Of a DNA stretch of 64,000 nt, positions 1 through 13,200 are shown piece by piece (position 1 is the first letter of the stretch; each line of letters opens with the position of its first letter). The stretch spans positions 2,728,001-2,792,000 of the forward strand of contig JAGTXO010000001.1 of the NCBI GenBank assembly GCA_019448385.1, written 5' to 3'. This stretch comes from Diacronema lutheri (taxonomy: Eukaryota; Haptophyta; Pavlovophyceae; Pavlovales; Pavlovaceae). Under the pieces are notes generated by a model. It worked only from the letters and a program-made list of their open reading frames with translations. It had not been told where the DNA came from and searched no databases. A program made the position numbers and the translations under genes.

Positions 1-3000
1 TTCCTCCTCGGCCGGCCGCTCGAGGACGCGCTCGAGGAGACGCGGGCCGACGCTGACGCCCACGCCCACGCCGACGACAGCGGCGGCGCCAGCGGCGGCG
101 CCAGCGGCGGCGCCAACCGCGCGCGCGCGCGCACGGGCGCCGACGCGGCGGCGGCCGTGGAGCGCGCGAAGGACTCGCGCGCGGCGCCCATGTCGCCGCA
201 AAAGTCGGGCACGTCCCACTATCGCACCATCATGCACGCCTTCCGATTCCTGATGGGCGCGCGTGGAGTCGGCGCGTCGGCGCGCAAGCGCGTGACGCTC
301 ATGCTCCGCCTCGAGATGCTCACGATGGCGTCGCACGACCTCAACTTTGTGCCGTCGGCGTCGGGCGCCGAGCGGCGGATCCTGCAGATCGCTTGCCGGC
401 AGGTCGCGCACCACGCCGCCAAGTTGTCGCCCATGCCGACGGGCGACTCGCGCGAGTCGACCGCCGGCCTGCGCGGCCTGCGCGACGAGCTCGCGATTGC
501 CGACGCCGAGTTCCAGCCCGGCATGGTGCTGCCCGGCGGCGAGACGGCACCGCCGAGCCTGCGCCCGCCAACGCTCACGTACATCGAGCGCGTCAAGGCG
601 AGCAAGCTTGCGGCGCCCGCCGCAGGCGGCGACGCGGCTGCTGCCGTCGCCGACGCGGGCGGCGACCCGAGCCTCGTCGAGGGTCTCGCCGCGGCGGCGG
701 CGTCGGCGGCCGAGCTCGGCGAGCTCAGCCTGAATCAGATGGTGTTCATCTACGTGTCGCTGCTGCGGATCGACGCGCAGCTCGCCGGGCTGCCGTCGGG
801 TGAGGGCGACACCGTTGCCGCGCCGCCGCCGCTCATCTTGAACGATTCCGATCGTCATCTCGGCGAGCGCTCGTGGGCGCAGCTCGTCGGCCAAGTCCTC
901 GAGCGCAATGTGGCCGCGGCGGACGGCTCGCTCGACGCCGCCGTGGCGGCCGACAAGCCGCCGCCGCACCGCGCGCACGGCGAGCCCGGCGGCGCCAACG
1001 GCGCGAATGACAGCGCGGCGAGCGCGCAGCCGCTCCGCACCGGCCAGGACGACGTGGTCTGCACCGACGACCGCTGCCTGCCGCGCGTGCGCAAGCCAGC
1101 GCTGCCCGGCGGCGCGGCGGGCGCGGGCGCGGACGCGGACGTGGTCGACCGCCCGGCGCGCGCGGTGCAGCACGTCTTCGCCGAGCAGACGCTCGCGCAG
1201 TCGGAGGTCGTCGCGCTCTACTTCTCCGCGTCGTGGTGCCCACCGTGCCGGCGCATGTCGGCGGTGCTCAAGACGCTGTACACCAAGCTGCGCGCGCTCG
1301 GCCACCGCTTCGAGGTTGTCATGATCTCCGCGGACAACGAGGAGGCGGACCATGACGCCTACTTTGGAAGTATGCCGTGGCTCGCCGTGCCCTACTCGCA
1401 GGCGCGCATCCGCGCCGAGCTCTCCGAGCTCTACCAGGTCGAAGGCATCCCGACGATCGTGCTCCTCGATGGCGCGCTGCGCACCGTCATCTCCGTCGAC
1501 GGCGTGCGCGTCCTCGCGCGCCACCCGATGCGCTTCCCGTGGAAGAGCGCGCAGCCGCCGTGCACGCCGTCGCTTCACCCGCTCGCCGACCGCCTGCTCC
1601 GCCGCCAGCCCGTCGACGCGGGCGCGCAGACGCTGCTCCCCATGTACGTGCCGATCGACCTGCTCGCGCAGCCGACGCGCGCGCGCTCGATCGTCGAGGC
1701 CGTCGCCGCGCTGCGGCACTGCGACAAGCTGTGCACGCTGATCGCGGTGCAGGACCACGCGGTGAAGAACACGGCGTACCTCGCGATCGCGCTCGTGCAG
1801 CACACCTTCACCGCGCTACTGCCGATGCCCGAGCCGGCCGACGCGCCCGCCGACGCGCGCGCCGCGTGCGTCTGGCGCGCGGATGTCGACTACGAGACGC
1901 AGCTCGACACGATGGTCCTGCTACAGCGGCTCGTCGAGCACTTCGCCGCGGCGGTGTTCACCGTCGACCACACGCGCCCGATCGACGCGGTGCGTATGGT
2001 CGTGCCGCTGTGCATCGCCGCCGTCGCCGACGCGATGATGCGCAAGTGCGCGGTTGACATCCCGTCGCCCGTGTGCCTCCACCTGATGGGCGGCGGCGCG
2101 GGCGGGCCCGAGCTCGGCTCGGCCGGCCGCGGCTATGCAATCGGGCCGGGCGTCCTCGCCAAGCAGGCCGCGACCATCGTCTGCTTCACGCCCGAGATGC
2201 ACGTCGCGCGCTCGCGCGCGCTCGACTACTTCGATGGCGTCGCCGCGCGGACCGCGCCGATTTTCAATTGGGACAAGACGGAGAAGCTCGAGCCGGCGCT
2301 CGTCAAGTTCTTCGAGGGGCTGTGCCACAAGCTCGCGTTCCCGCTCGGCCCGGCGATCACGCCAAACTACGTCGCCGACAACGCCACGCTCGTCATCAAG
2401 AACCACCCCGAGTTTCGGTGCTATCGGGACGGTGAGCGCGCAGCACAGCGCCGCCGCCCGCCCGCCGTCCGTCCCGCCCCGCCGTGCCGACGCGCGCCGC
2501 CCGCCCGCCGCTCGCGCCGCCGGCTCCGCTCGCCGCCAGTCGGCTACTACCTCAAGCTCTTCCTCAACCCGCAGACGGACTTTTTGCCGCAGACGCAGGA
2601 GCCGGGCTGGCGGCAGCGCGACGCGGAGCTCGCCTTCGAGTGGGACCCGGAGCGCAAGATCTTCAAGGTGAAGGCCTACCAGGGCATGCGGCTGAGCTGC
2701 CGGCCTCGGCTCAAGCGCGGCGAGATGCCGCCCGCGCACCGCTTCCCGCCGCTCGCCTCGCCGTCGGAGTACACGAAGCCCTACTTCGCCGAGAGCGAGG
2801 ACGACGTGCTGCACATGTGGGACCTGCCCGACTTTGGCTCGCTCGACGTGGGCAACGCGAAGGCGCTCGGGCAGCACGACTCGGAGCTGCTCCTCTCGTA
2901 CCTCACCGTGCCGTACATGCGCATCCCGCTCCTCCTCGCCTTCTTCTCGCAGCACGACCGGGTGCACTCGCTCCAGTCGCCAAAGCTGCAGGACCTCCTT

Positions 3001-4154
3001 GATGGCGCGCTCTTTGAGCCGTCACACTTCCTGCCGCGCGCGCACGCCGCCGCCGAGATCGCCGACGTGCCCACGTCCGAGCCGCACCTCCTCGCGACGG
3101 CGCACGGCCTGCTGCTCAACGAGCTCGTCCACTCGCCGCAGGTCGTGCGCGAGTCGGTCGTCCGGCTCGCGCGCCAGGCCGTCGACCTCGACACAGGCCA
3201 CGTGAAGGCGTCCACGTCGACGGTCATCCTGTACGTCGTGCGGCTGTGCGCGCGCGTGGACAACTACGCGAGCCTGCTCATCGCGCTCGCCGACGGCAGC
3301 CACGAGACGCTCTCGCTCGCGCAGTGCCGCGGCCTGCACGCCGCGCAGCTGCGGCGCGTGCTCCCGCAGCTCGAGCAGCTGCGCGCCGAGCTGCGTGCGG
3401 TGCTGCACGGGCCGCTCCAGCAGGTCCTCGCCGGGTGGTACCGCAAGCTCGTCAAGGAGTGCGAGAACCGCTTTGACGACTCGGTGCTCGACGAGAACAC
3501 CAAGATGATGTGCTCCGTCCAGGCGCACGTCCTCCTCTCGTGCGCGCGCCACGCGGGGTCGCGCGCGTAGTTCCACCCGCCGCCGCCGCCATTGTCGCCG
3601 CCGCGCGGTGTCTCACGCGCGCAGCAGCGACCGCGGCTGCCGCGGCCGCGCGCCGCATCTTGCGCCGCGCGCGACACCGGCGCGGCGAGCTCTGACCGCG
3701 CCCGCGCCCGCGCCCGCGCCGCCTCAGCTACCGCGCGCTCGCCGCGTCGGAGGTCGACGCGAAGCTCGCGCACACCTTCGTGTCGGCCTTCTGCTTCTTG
3801 TCGACGCGGCACGAGTGGAACATGGACCTGTACCCGAAGCAGTTCTCAATACCCGAGCACGAGCTCTTCGAACTGCTGCACGGCGCGCGCCGCCAGCTCG
3901 TCGTGTGGCTTCGGACCAAGGCGACGCAGTCGGAGCTCGACAAGATCATGGAGACCGCCGTGCAGGTCGCGGCGACGACGGGCGGCGTCGCCGACGCCGA
4001 CGAGGCGGGCGCGCCCGTCAACCGGTGGGCGTACGTGAGCGGCATGCGCTCGGTTGGCCGTTTCGCTCTCCACTCAGCGTACGTCAGCCGCAGCGGCGCC
4101 GACGGCGCGCCAGACGGCGGCGGCCGCGGGGCCGCGGGCGCGGGCGCGGGCGCA

Positions 4155-4208
<54 letters not shown>

Positions 4209-7200
4209 TCGAGCGCGGCGCGCGCACGCGCGCCCGCGCCGCCCGCCGCGCGGCCGGCCGTCGCCCCGGGTGCGCTGCGCGACCGCGACGACCCGCGCCA
4301 CCACGCCGACGCACGCCGGCCGCGCTCGACGCTCGTCGCGCTCTGGGCGGCCATTTTTGGCAAGGGCTCGATGCACGAGGTCTTTGGCGCGCCGGCGAGC
4401 GCGCCGAGCGCGGGGCAGGCCGCGATGCGCGCGGCGGCGGGCGGCCCGACCGGCGCCGCGCTCTCGGCCGCGCTCGCGCGCGCGCCGCTGCGCGGGCCGG
4501 GCGCGCTCGCCGCGCTGCCTCTGCCCGCCGACATCGCTGCGCTGCGCGCCGCGGCCGCGCGCACGCCGGCGGACGGCGAGGGCGCGAACACGGGCGTGCT
4601 GACGGTTGACGACGACGACCTCGCCGTCGAGTTGGACGCGCAGGTGATGCAGCTGACGCTCAAGGCGAGCCACCCGCAGGCGCTGCCGGCGGAGGTGGCC
4701 AAGACGTCCGACATGCTCGACATCTTTGGCAACGTGTCAATGCAGGCCTGCGTCCTCTCGCAGACCGAGTTCCGCAGAATCTACCGGCTCGTCGGCCGCT
4801 CGCACGATGTCGCGCACTGGGCGCCCGACCCCAAGCTGCCCGAGACGGACATGTGGCGGCCTTACTACCCCAACGAGCTCTTCCCGTCGGAGAAGACGTG
4901 GCTGCCTGCCATCATTGAGCCCGTCCGCCGCGCGTACCTCACCTTCCCAAGGCCCCTCGAGCTCTACCTGCCCGACGCGCCGCTGCCCGAGGACGCGACC
5001 GTTGCCTACCTGTGGGGCAAGCAGCCCGACCAGGCGGGCGTGTGGCGCGAGTTCTTCGTCTACCGCGAGCGGCGGATGCTGCAGTGCTACCGGATCGAGT
5101 CGCACGGCCGCCGCTATTACCGGACGCTCGAGTACACGACGGACGCGCGCTTCTGCCTCGCGGCGTTGCAGCCGCCGATGGACCACCGCGCGCACAAGTG
5201 GCCGGCGTGGGAGCGGCACGGCGCAGGCCACCCGTACGCGCAGTCGCACACGGAGATCAAGTCGTGCGTGATCACGCGCGACTGGACCGTCGGCGACAAC
5301 CTCTCCCTCGGCGATGAGACGTTCGTGCCCGCGCGGCTCCTCAAGGGCGTCGTGCCAGAGACGCTGCTCAAGTCGCACCGCTTCTGGCAGGACGAGTCGG
5401 ACCTGCTTCGCGGCTACCCGCGCGCCGACGGTCGCGCCGACATGGTCACCATTTCGCTGCGCGTCGGCCCGCACGTCGTGCACGCAGGTAGCCTCGGCGT
5501 CGTACCCGGCTCGGTGCGCGCCGGCGCGGTCGCGGCGGCGGCGGCGGCGGCGGACGCGGCGCTGCTCGCGCCGTGCGTCGCCACGATCCGCCGCCGACCG
5601 ATGGCCGTGCTCAAGCGCCGGCGCGACGAGATCTCGACGGTCATCTCGAGCATGGAGGCATTCCTCTCGCGCGAGAATGTGCTCAAGGGCGCCTTCTCGT
5701 GCTCCTTTGACATCGCGCGGCGCGTGGGCGAGCTCATCCGCCGCGCGCGCGGCGTCGTTCGCCTCGCGTGCCGCGCCGTCGACGCCGTCGACCCGGCGAC
5801 GCTCGTCGCGCGCGCAAAGGGCGCGCGCGGCGGCAAGGGCGCCAAGGCGCGCGCGCGCACGAGCGCGGTGCTGCTGCCTCTGCTGCTCGACCGCACGTTT
5901 GACGCGCTCGCCCTGCTCCTCGACTTTTCGGCGCCCGACGGCGGCGCGGCCGGCGCTGCGGACGGCGCGGGCGCAGCGGCGGGCGGCGGCGCGGCCGTTG
6001 GCGCGGCCGGCGCGGCCGGCGCGGCTGCCGGCGGCGCGGGCGGCGCGGAGAAGCCGCCGTCGGGCGCGGCCGACTACGCGGACGCCGACCTCGTGCTGCT
6101 CGACCTGCTGTACGCGCCGCAGGGCTCATTCCTCGCGTCGCTCGCCTCCGTCTTCGCACGCGTCGAGCAGCTCGCGCACGTGCTCGCGTGGGCGCGCTGC
6201 CCGGGCGGCGACGACGACGAGGCCGCCGCGGCGTCCGCCGCGCCCGACGGCTCGACGCTCGCGCTCGTGCAGTGCCCGCGCCTCAAGCTCTCCTTCGAGG
6301 CGCGCCGGACGGCGGACGGCACCGTCCGCCTCTACTCGCTCGACCACGCCGACATCTTTGTGACGAATGGTGGCCGTTTCGCATCAACGGAAAAGCTGCT
6401 CGGCGGTATCCCGCATGCGCTGCTCCTCGAGCACGGCTCGACGGGTGAGCTGCAGGTGCTCGTGCCCGCCTTCATGCCCGTCCGGCCGAGCATCGCGACG
6501 TACCCCTTCTCCACCGAGCTCGTCCTCGAGCGCGACGACAAGTGGCTTGACGAGATCGACAACCCGTATTACGTGTACAAGATCCACGTCTCGCTCTCCT
6601 TCCTCTCGGCGAGCACGCTCGCATCGGCGCTCTACCTGCTGCTGCTGCGCTTCTTGCACCGCGACTACGCGGCGGTCGTCTCGCTCGTCGACACGGTCTC
6701 GTCCGACACGGGCCTGAGCAAGGAGGAGAAGGCGATCCTCACGCACATGCACTCGAACCGGCATGACATTGATCACCACCCGGACGCGCACGCGTGCCGC
6801 CTCAAGATCGCCTTCGTGATGCTCGACGCGCCCGTCGCGCTGCCGTGGCTGCTCACGCGCGAGATGGCGCTCTACGTCTCCAAGCTCACGCAGGTCTCAG
6901 CCAACTGCCGCCTTTCCGCCGAGGAGGAGCTCGCGCTGCTCAACCGGTGCGTCGTCGACGCGGCCGACCCGGAGCGCGCCAACCAGAGGCTTCCCATCCA
7001 CCACGTGCTGCTGTGCAAGAACCGGCGGTCGCAGCTCCGCGCGGAGGGCGCGGGACTGCGCTCGTGCGTCGTCGAGGTGCCCGCGCGCCCCGCCGCCAAC
7101 CGGTGGATCACGCACTGGGACGATTCGCTCACGCAATACGACAGCGCAAAGATTGCAAAGTTCCTCGAGGAGCTGCAGATGCGATACACGCACCAAAAGT

Positions 7201-10200
7201 CGATGATGCTCGACCAGGTGCTCGCGATCGTGATGACGCTCAACGCGCCGCGCATGCCGCCCTCCCTCGCCATCGAGACGGGCGGCTTCCTCCTCCTCTA
7301 CAACCTCTTCCAAGGCGCGACCGAGGCGCGCCTCGTCTCGGAGAAGTGCTCTGCCTCCCTCGCAACGCTCCTCCTGCCCCTCTTCACCGACGCGCACGAG
7401 CCCGGGCTGCTCTCGTCGATCCTGCACACGCTCGCGCGCAAGCCGCTCCTCGGCCCCTTCCTCCCCGAATTCGTCGACACGCGCAAGCACAACCGGCGCG
7501 AGATCTTCGTCGGCGTCGCGCCCGGCGACGACGGCACCGAGGCGCCGCTCGGCGTCGTGATCAGGGGCGTGGTCTACGAGCTGTCGGCGCTCACGCAGCG
7601 GCCGGGCTCGGCGCTGCGCCAGGCGGTGCAGAGGCGCATGCTGCAGCGCCGCTCGGACGTGCTCACCAAGGAGCGCATGTTTGGCGGCGGCGGTTGGGGC
7701 GGCGGTTGGGGCGGCGGTTGGGGCGGCGGCGGCTGGGGCGGCGGCGGCGGCTGGGGCGGCGGCGCGGGCGGCGGCAACGGCGTTGAAGAGCTGACGGCGG
7801 AGGTGGACAAGCAGTGCGCCGACGAGCTCGCGCAGGTCGCCAACTGGGCGCGCGGCCTCAAGCCGCCGTCCGCCGCTGACGTGAAGCAGACTGGCATCGC
7901 GCACGCGCATGCGCCCGCCGATCGCCCCTTCTCGTTCGCGAACCTCGAACGCCGCCGGTGGGTCATCCCGTACGTGTCCGATTACTCGTGCGACCGGCGG
8001 CCGCTCCGACCCGTCGACGGCTCGGCGCTCGGCGACGCGTCGCTCACGACGACCGAGGCCGAGTGCGCCGCGTTCGCCGGCCAGCCGCTCGCGCTGCTCG
8101 ACCTGGACAAGCACACGACGCGCGTCGCGCGCTTGGCGCTCGGCCTCGCGCCGGTCAAGACGAGCCTCGCCTTTGACGTGCTCTCGCACCCGCACGCCGC
8201 GTCGCGCGTCGCGCGCGACATGCAGGTGCGGATGGGCGCCGACACGGCCACGTACGCGGCGCAGCAGAACAGCTCGACGCCCAACCGCCTGTCGTTCGTG
8301 CCCGACGCGGCGGAGGCGGCGCGCGCGGGCGCCGAGCGCTTCGCGGCGTCGGCGGCGCACGTCGACGAGCTGCTCGCCGACCTGCGCGAGCGCCGCCGCC
8401 TCGACTCGGAGTACGTCGCGCGCGCCCTCCCGCTCATCGAGAGCGCGGCCAACAAGGTGGTCCTCTCGACGAGCGGCGGCGGCGGCGGCGCAAGCGGCGG
8501 CGCGGGCGCCCCCGCCGCCGCCGCCGCCGACGCGGCCGCGCGCGAGCTCGCGCGCCGCACGGCGTTCGTGCTGCGGCAGGAGGCGGGGTCGGAGGCGAAG
8601 GCGTCGCTTGATTTCATCTTCTGCCTGCTCATCTCCTCCGCCGGCGCGCACGACCTGTGCCGCCTCAACCCGTTCCTCACCGAGGCGTACGTGAACACGC
8701 TCTTTGACCTCGTCGTCGCGACCGTCTGCCACGCAACGCGAATCGGGCAGGCGAACCGCTGCATTGCCGAGGCGGACGCGCTGCACCGCGCGCTCGCCGA
8801 CGCGGCTGCGCGCCGCGCCGCCGGCGCCCAGCTCGCGCCTGAGCTCGTCTCGAGCGTGACGCTCCGCGCAGAGGCGCTTGCCGACCTCCTTCGCACCGCG
8901 CGCCATTTCGTCTCGCGCGAGCCGCCGGCTGCGGCGGCGGCTGCTGCTGCAGGAGCGGGCGGTGCGCGCACCTTCGACCCACGTCTGCTGCTCTTCGAGT
9001 TCATCCACAACGTGCTGCTGCGCAAGGCACAGGTGCAGCTCATCGCCGAGTTCGTGGGCAAGGTGCGCGCGGGCGAGCCGCTCGTCAAGCAGATGCTGAT
9101 GGGCGGCGGCAAGACGACGGTCATCTCGCCAATCCTCTCGCTCATGCTCGGCGACGGCAAGTCGCTCGTCGTGCAGATGATGCCGCCCGCCCTCCTCGAG
9201 CAGACGCGCGCCACCCTCCGCTCCGCCTTCTCGTCGATCATCCGCAAGCGCGTCTTCACCCTCTCCTTCGACCGCTCGTCCGACGCGAGCTGGGACCTCG
9301 TCGACAAGCTGCGCTCGGCGGTGGCGCACCGTGGCGTCGTGCTGTGCACGGCCACGTCGGTCAAGTCGGTGCAGCTCCGCCTCCTCGAGAAGCTCGACAC
9401 CTTGCGCGACGCGCGGCGCAAGCACCACCCGTCGATGGAGCGCGACGTGCGCGCGCTCGCGCGCGTGCTCGAGACCTTCATGAGCCGCGGCGTGCTCATC
9501 ATGGACGAGGTCGACCTGCTGCTCCACCCGCTCCGCTCGGAGCTCAACTTTCCCATCGGTGCGCGGGGTCGAGCGCCGCGCCGCGCGTCGCGCCTGCGCC
9601 TGCGGCCGCGCGGCGCCGCGCCGCGCGCCGCACAGCTCCGCGCAGCGCCGCTCACGCGCGCGCCCTCCGCCCGCGGCCGCAGGCGACAAGCTGCCGCTCG
9701 ACTTCTCACCTGAACGATGGACGCTCGCGATCCACCTGCTCGACGCGATCTTCGCCGTCGAGCGCGGCGGCGCCATGTCCGTCCCCTTTGAAAAGTCCAA
9801 GCGCGCGAGCGCCATTCTGGATGAGCTCCGGACCGAGATTGAAAATGGGTTCGCATCGCACTCGCTCCAGGCGAGCCCGCACCTCGTCCTGCTCAACGAC
9901 GAGTGGTATGCGGCGAGGATGAAGCCGGTGATGGCCAAGTGGGCGCACCTCTGGCTCGAGGCGCAGCACGTCGCCGGCCTCTCCGCCGAGCAGATCACCG
10001 CGTACATCCTCAAGGATGCGTCCGGGCTCGTCGCTGACGCATGGGACGAGCAGACCGTCGCGGCCGTGCGCGAGTCGCCGCCGCCGCCGAGCGCGCCGGG
10101 CGCGAGCGCGGACGAGCGCGCCGCGGCGCTCGCGACGGCGCACCTGCACGCGCTCGCGCAGCGCGTGTGCCAGCCCAAGGCTTTCAAAATGCTCAATTTG

Positions 10201-13200
10201 GTCGCTGACTGGCTCGGCACGCTCCTTCCCCACTGTCTGCAAAAGATCAGCCGAGTCACGTTTGGGCTGCTCACTGAGGACGAGTGCGCGCGCGCGCACA
10301 CGCACGCGCGCAACCGCCGCGCGGCCACGCGTGCGCGCGCCCAGCGGCGGCTCGCTGTCTGACGCGCGTGCGCGCGACGCCGCGCCGCCGCCCGCGCGCC
10401 GCCGCCGCTCGACCGCCGCGCGCCGCGACCTTCGCCTCGCAGGTACGCGCGCCTCAAGCAGACTGAGCCGATGATGCCGCGCTCGCGCTTCAAGCTCGCG
10501 ATCCCGTTCGTCGGCAAGGACGTGCCTGCGCGCGCTTCCGAGTTTGCGCACCCCGATGTGATCATCGGGCTGACCGTGCTCGCCTATCGGTATGCGGCTG
10601 CCGCTTTTCCTTTTCTGTTCCTTTTCCCCCTTTCTTTCGCTTTCGTTCCGCCGCACGCCTCGACCGCCGACCTGTGGCCCAGCCGAACCCCGCGCGCGCC
10701 GGCGACAAGCCGCCGGCCGCTGCAGCCTTTGCGCCGAGGCCTCCGCCGCGGGAGCGCGGTCTGGCGCGCGCGCACGCTCACGCGTGCGTCGCGCCCGGCG
10801 TCGCGCGTGCTCCGGCGCGCGCTCTCAGGTACGAGGGGCTGCGCCGCGTTGACTTTGAGGACGACGTGATCAACCTGGTGCGCACCAACTTTGAAAAGGA
10901 GGTGGGGCCGTTCCCGATGCGCAAGAGCGCAATTACGTACGAGGATTGGGTCGAGCGCGCGGGCGGCGTCGTGAAGGGCTCGTCGCGGCCGAGTGCGCTC
11001 GCTGCAGCGGAGCAGGCCGCCGCGGCCCACGCAGCGGGCCATACGGATGCCGACGGCGGTGCGATCGAGGACGCGCGCGTCGTCGTGCCGCTCTGGCTGC
11101 TCAAGCAATCGAACGAGGAGCAGATGACGAAACTCTTTCGTCTGCTCCGGCAGCAGCCGCTCGCCGTGCACTGGTACCTCGAGGAAGTCGTTTTTCCCGC
11201 CTTCATGCAGCACCAGGTGACCAAGCTCTCCGCGTCCGGGCAGGAGGTGGGCGGCGAGATGCTCTTCGGCAAGCGCATCGGCTTTTCGGGCACGCCGTCC
11301 GATCTGCTGCCGCACGCGCTCGGCCGGTGCGGATATGAGCAGGGCTCGGACGGCAAGATGCTCGCCGTGCTCACCGACCCGGACATCGTCTCGTGGTCGG
11401 CGATGGAGCACGGCTGGACCGTCGAGTCGCTGCTGACGAGCGTCGGCACGTGCGAGCCGCGCGTCAACGCGCTCATCGACACTGGCGCGCTCATCACCGG
11501 CCTGAACAACCTGCAGGTGGCGCAGTTCCTGCTGCGCGTGCCCGCGTTCGCGGAGTGGTGTGAGGGTGTCGTCTTCCTCGACGAGTCCGACCAGAAGATG
11601 ATCTACGTGCGCTCGACGGGGCGCGTGCTCAAGCTCTCGCAGTCGGGCATCGCGCCGCATCTCCGCTTCACCTTCTTCGACCAGGCGCGCGCCGCGCCCG
11701 CCGCGCCCGTGCCGCGCGTCCGTCGCGTCCGCCCCGCGTCGCCGCGCTGCGCCGCGCCGCGCCGCGCCGCACGCTGTCTGACGTATGCTCTACTGCCGCG
11801 CCCGCCGCGCTGCCGGCCCTGCGTGCCCGCTCGCCGCGCGCGTGCCCGCTACGCACGTCGCGCGCCAGGTGCACACGACGGGGATGGACATCCCGCAGAG
11901 CAGCCATGCTGGCGCGATCGTAACGCTCGGCAAGGACATGGTGTGGCGAGATTACGCGCAGGGCGCGTTCCGCATGCGCGGGATCGGGCGTGGCCAGACG
12001 ATCTCTCTGCTGCTCATCCCAGAGGTGCAGGGCCTCATGTGCCGCCAGCTCGCGAAGGCGGGCTACAAGCGCCGCCCGCTCACCGCCGCCGAGTGCGCGC
12101 TCGGCCCGCGCGCGTGCGGCGCGCTGCCGCCCGTCGGCGACCGCACCGCGCTGCGCCTCGAGGACGTGGCGGCGTGGCTCGTGGTCAACTCGATGAAGAC
12201 GGAGACGACGCAGTTCGACCAGCTCAACGCGCAGAACCTCGCCAACATCTGGCGGCGCAATGCCTTCGCGCAGCTGATGGGCGGTTACACGGCGTTTCGA
12301 GTGAAAGACGATGACGCGCAGGCGTTCGTCCTCGACTCGCTCGGCCACGCGTTCCTCTCGGCCAAGCTGGGCAACACGGGGCGGCAGGCGCTCGACGGGA
12401 AGGTGGTCGCGCTCTACTTTGGCGCCGACACCGACTCGGCCGACGCCGTCTTCTCCAACGCCGTCGGGATGAACCTCGTGCAGGCGCTGCGCGCGGCGCA
12501 CGGCCACTTTGGCGACACGTTCGAGGTCGTCTTCGTCTCGGCGTCGCACACGGCGGAGTATTTCGCCGACGAGTTCGCCGAGATGCCGTGGCTCGCCGTG
12601 CCCTACTCGCACACCGCGCGGCGCAAGCTGCTGCGCGAGACCTTCAACGTGACCTCGGCGAACGAGTCCGTCGTCGTGCTCCTCGACACGGATGGCCGGA
12701 CGATCACGCGCGACGGCGCGCGTCTGATCCGGCTGGCGGCGGCGTGGGAGGTTGCGGACAAGCACCACGAGAAGCGGGTGGGCGAGTCGCAGCACGACAT
12801 TGAGATGCGCGAGCGCGAGCGGCGCGTCCTCGCCAAGGACGAGGCGCGCATCCGGCCCGTCGAGTACGCGCGCGGCGCGGCGCTCGCGCTCCTCGGCGCG
12901 CTCGCGCCGGACGACGTCGCCGAGGTGGCGTCGTTTGCTGCGCTGCCCGTCGTGCCCGAGGCTGTGCAAAAGTCGCTCGACGGCGCCGCCGCCGCGTACG
13001 GCCGCGCGCTCGAGACGATCCGTGCGCTCTCGCCCGAGCAGATCGACGCCCTCGCCGAGCTCAAGGCGCCGAGCGAGCGGACGCGCGCGCTGGCCGACAC
13101 GCTTTGCCTGCTCTTCGGGCTCAAGCCGGACTGGCCGACGTGCGTGCAGAAGCTGCTGCAGGCGTCGGGCTTTGTGCAGCGCCTCGCCAAGTTTGAGCGC

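Noticed and set aside
6897-10565. Minus-strand open frame of over 1,200 codons
   Set aside because: It is antisense to the DUF3638 exons, composed of Arg/Ala-rich sequence with no domain, and exists because GC-rich coding sequence rarely makes stops on the other strand.
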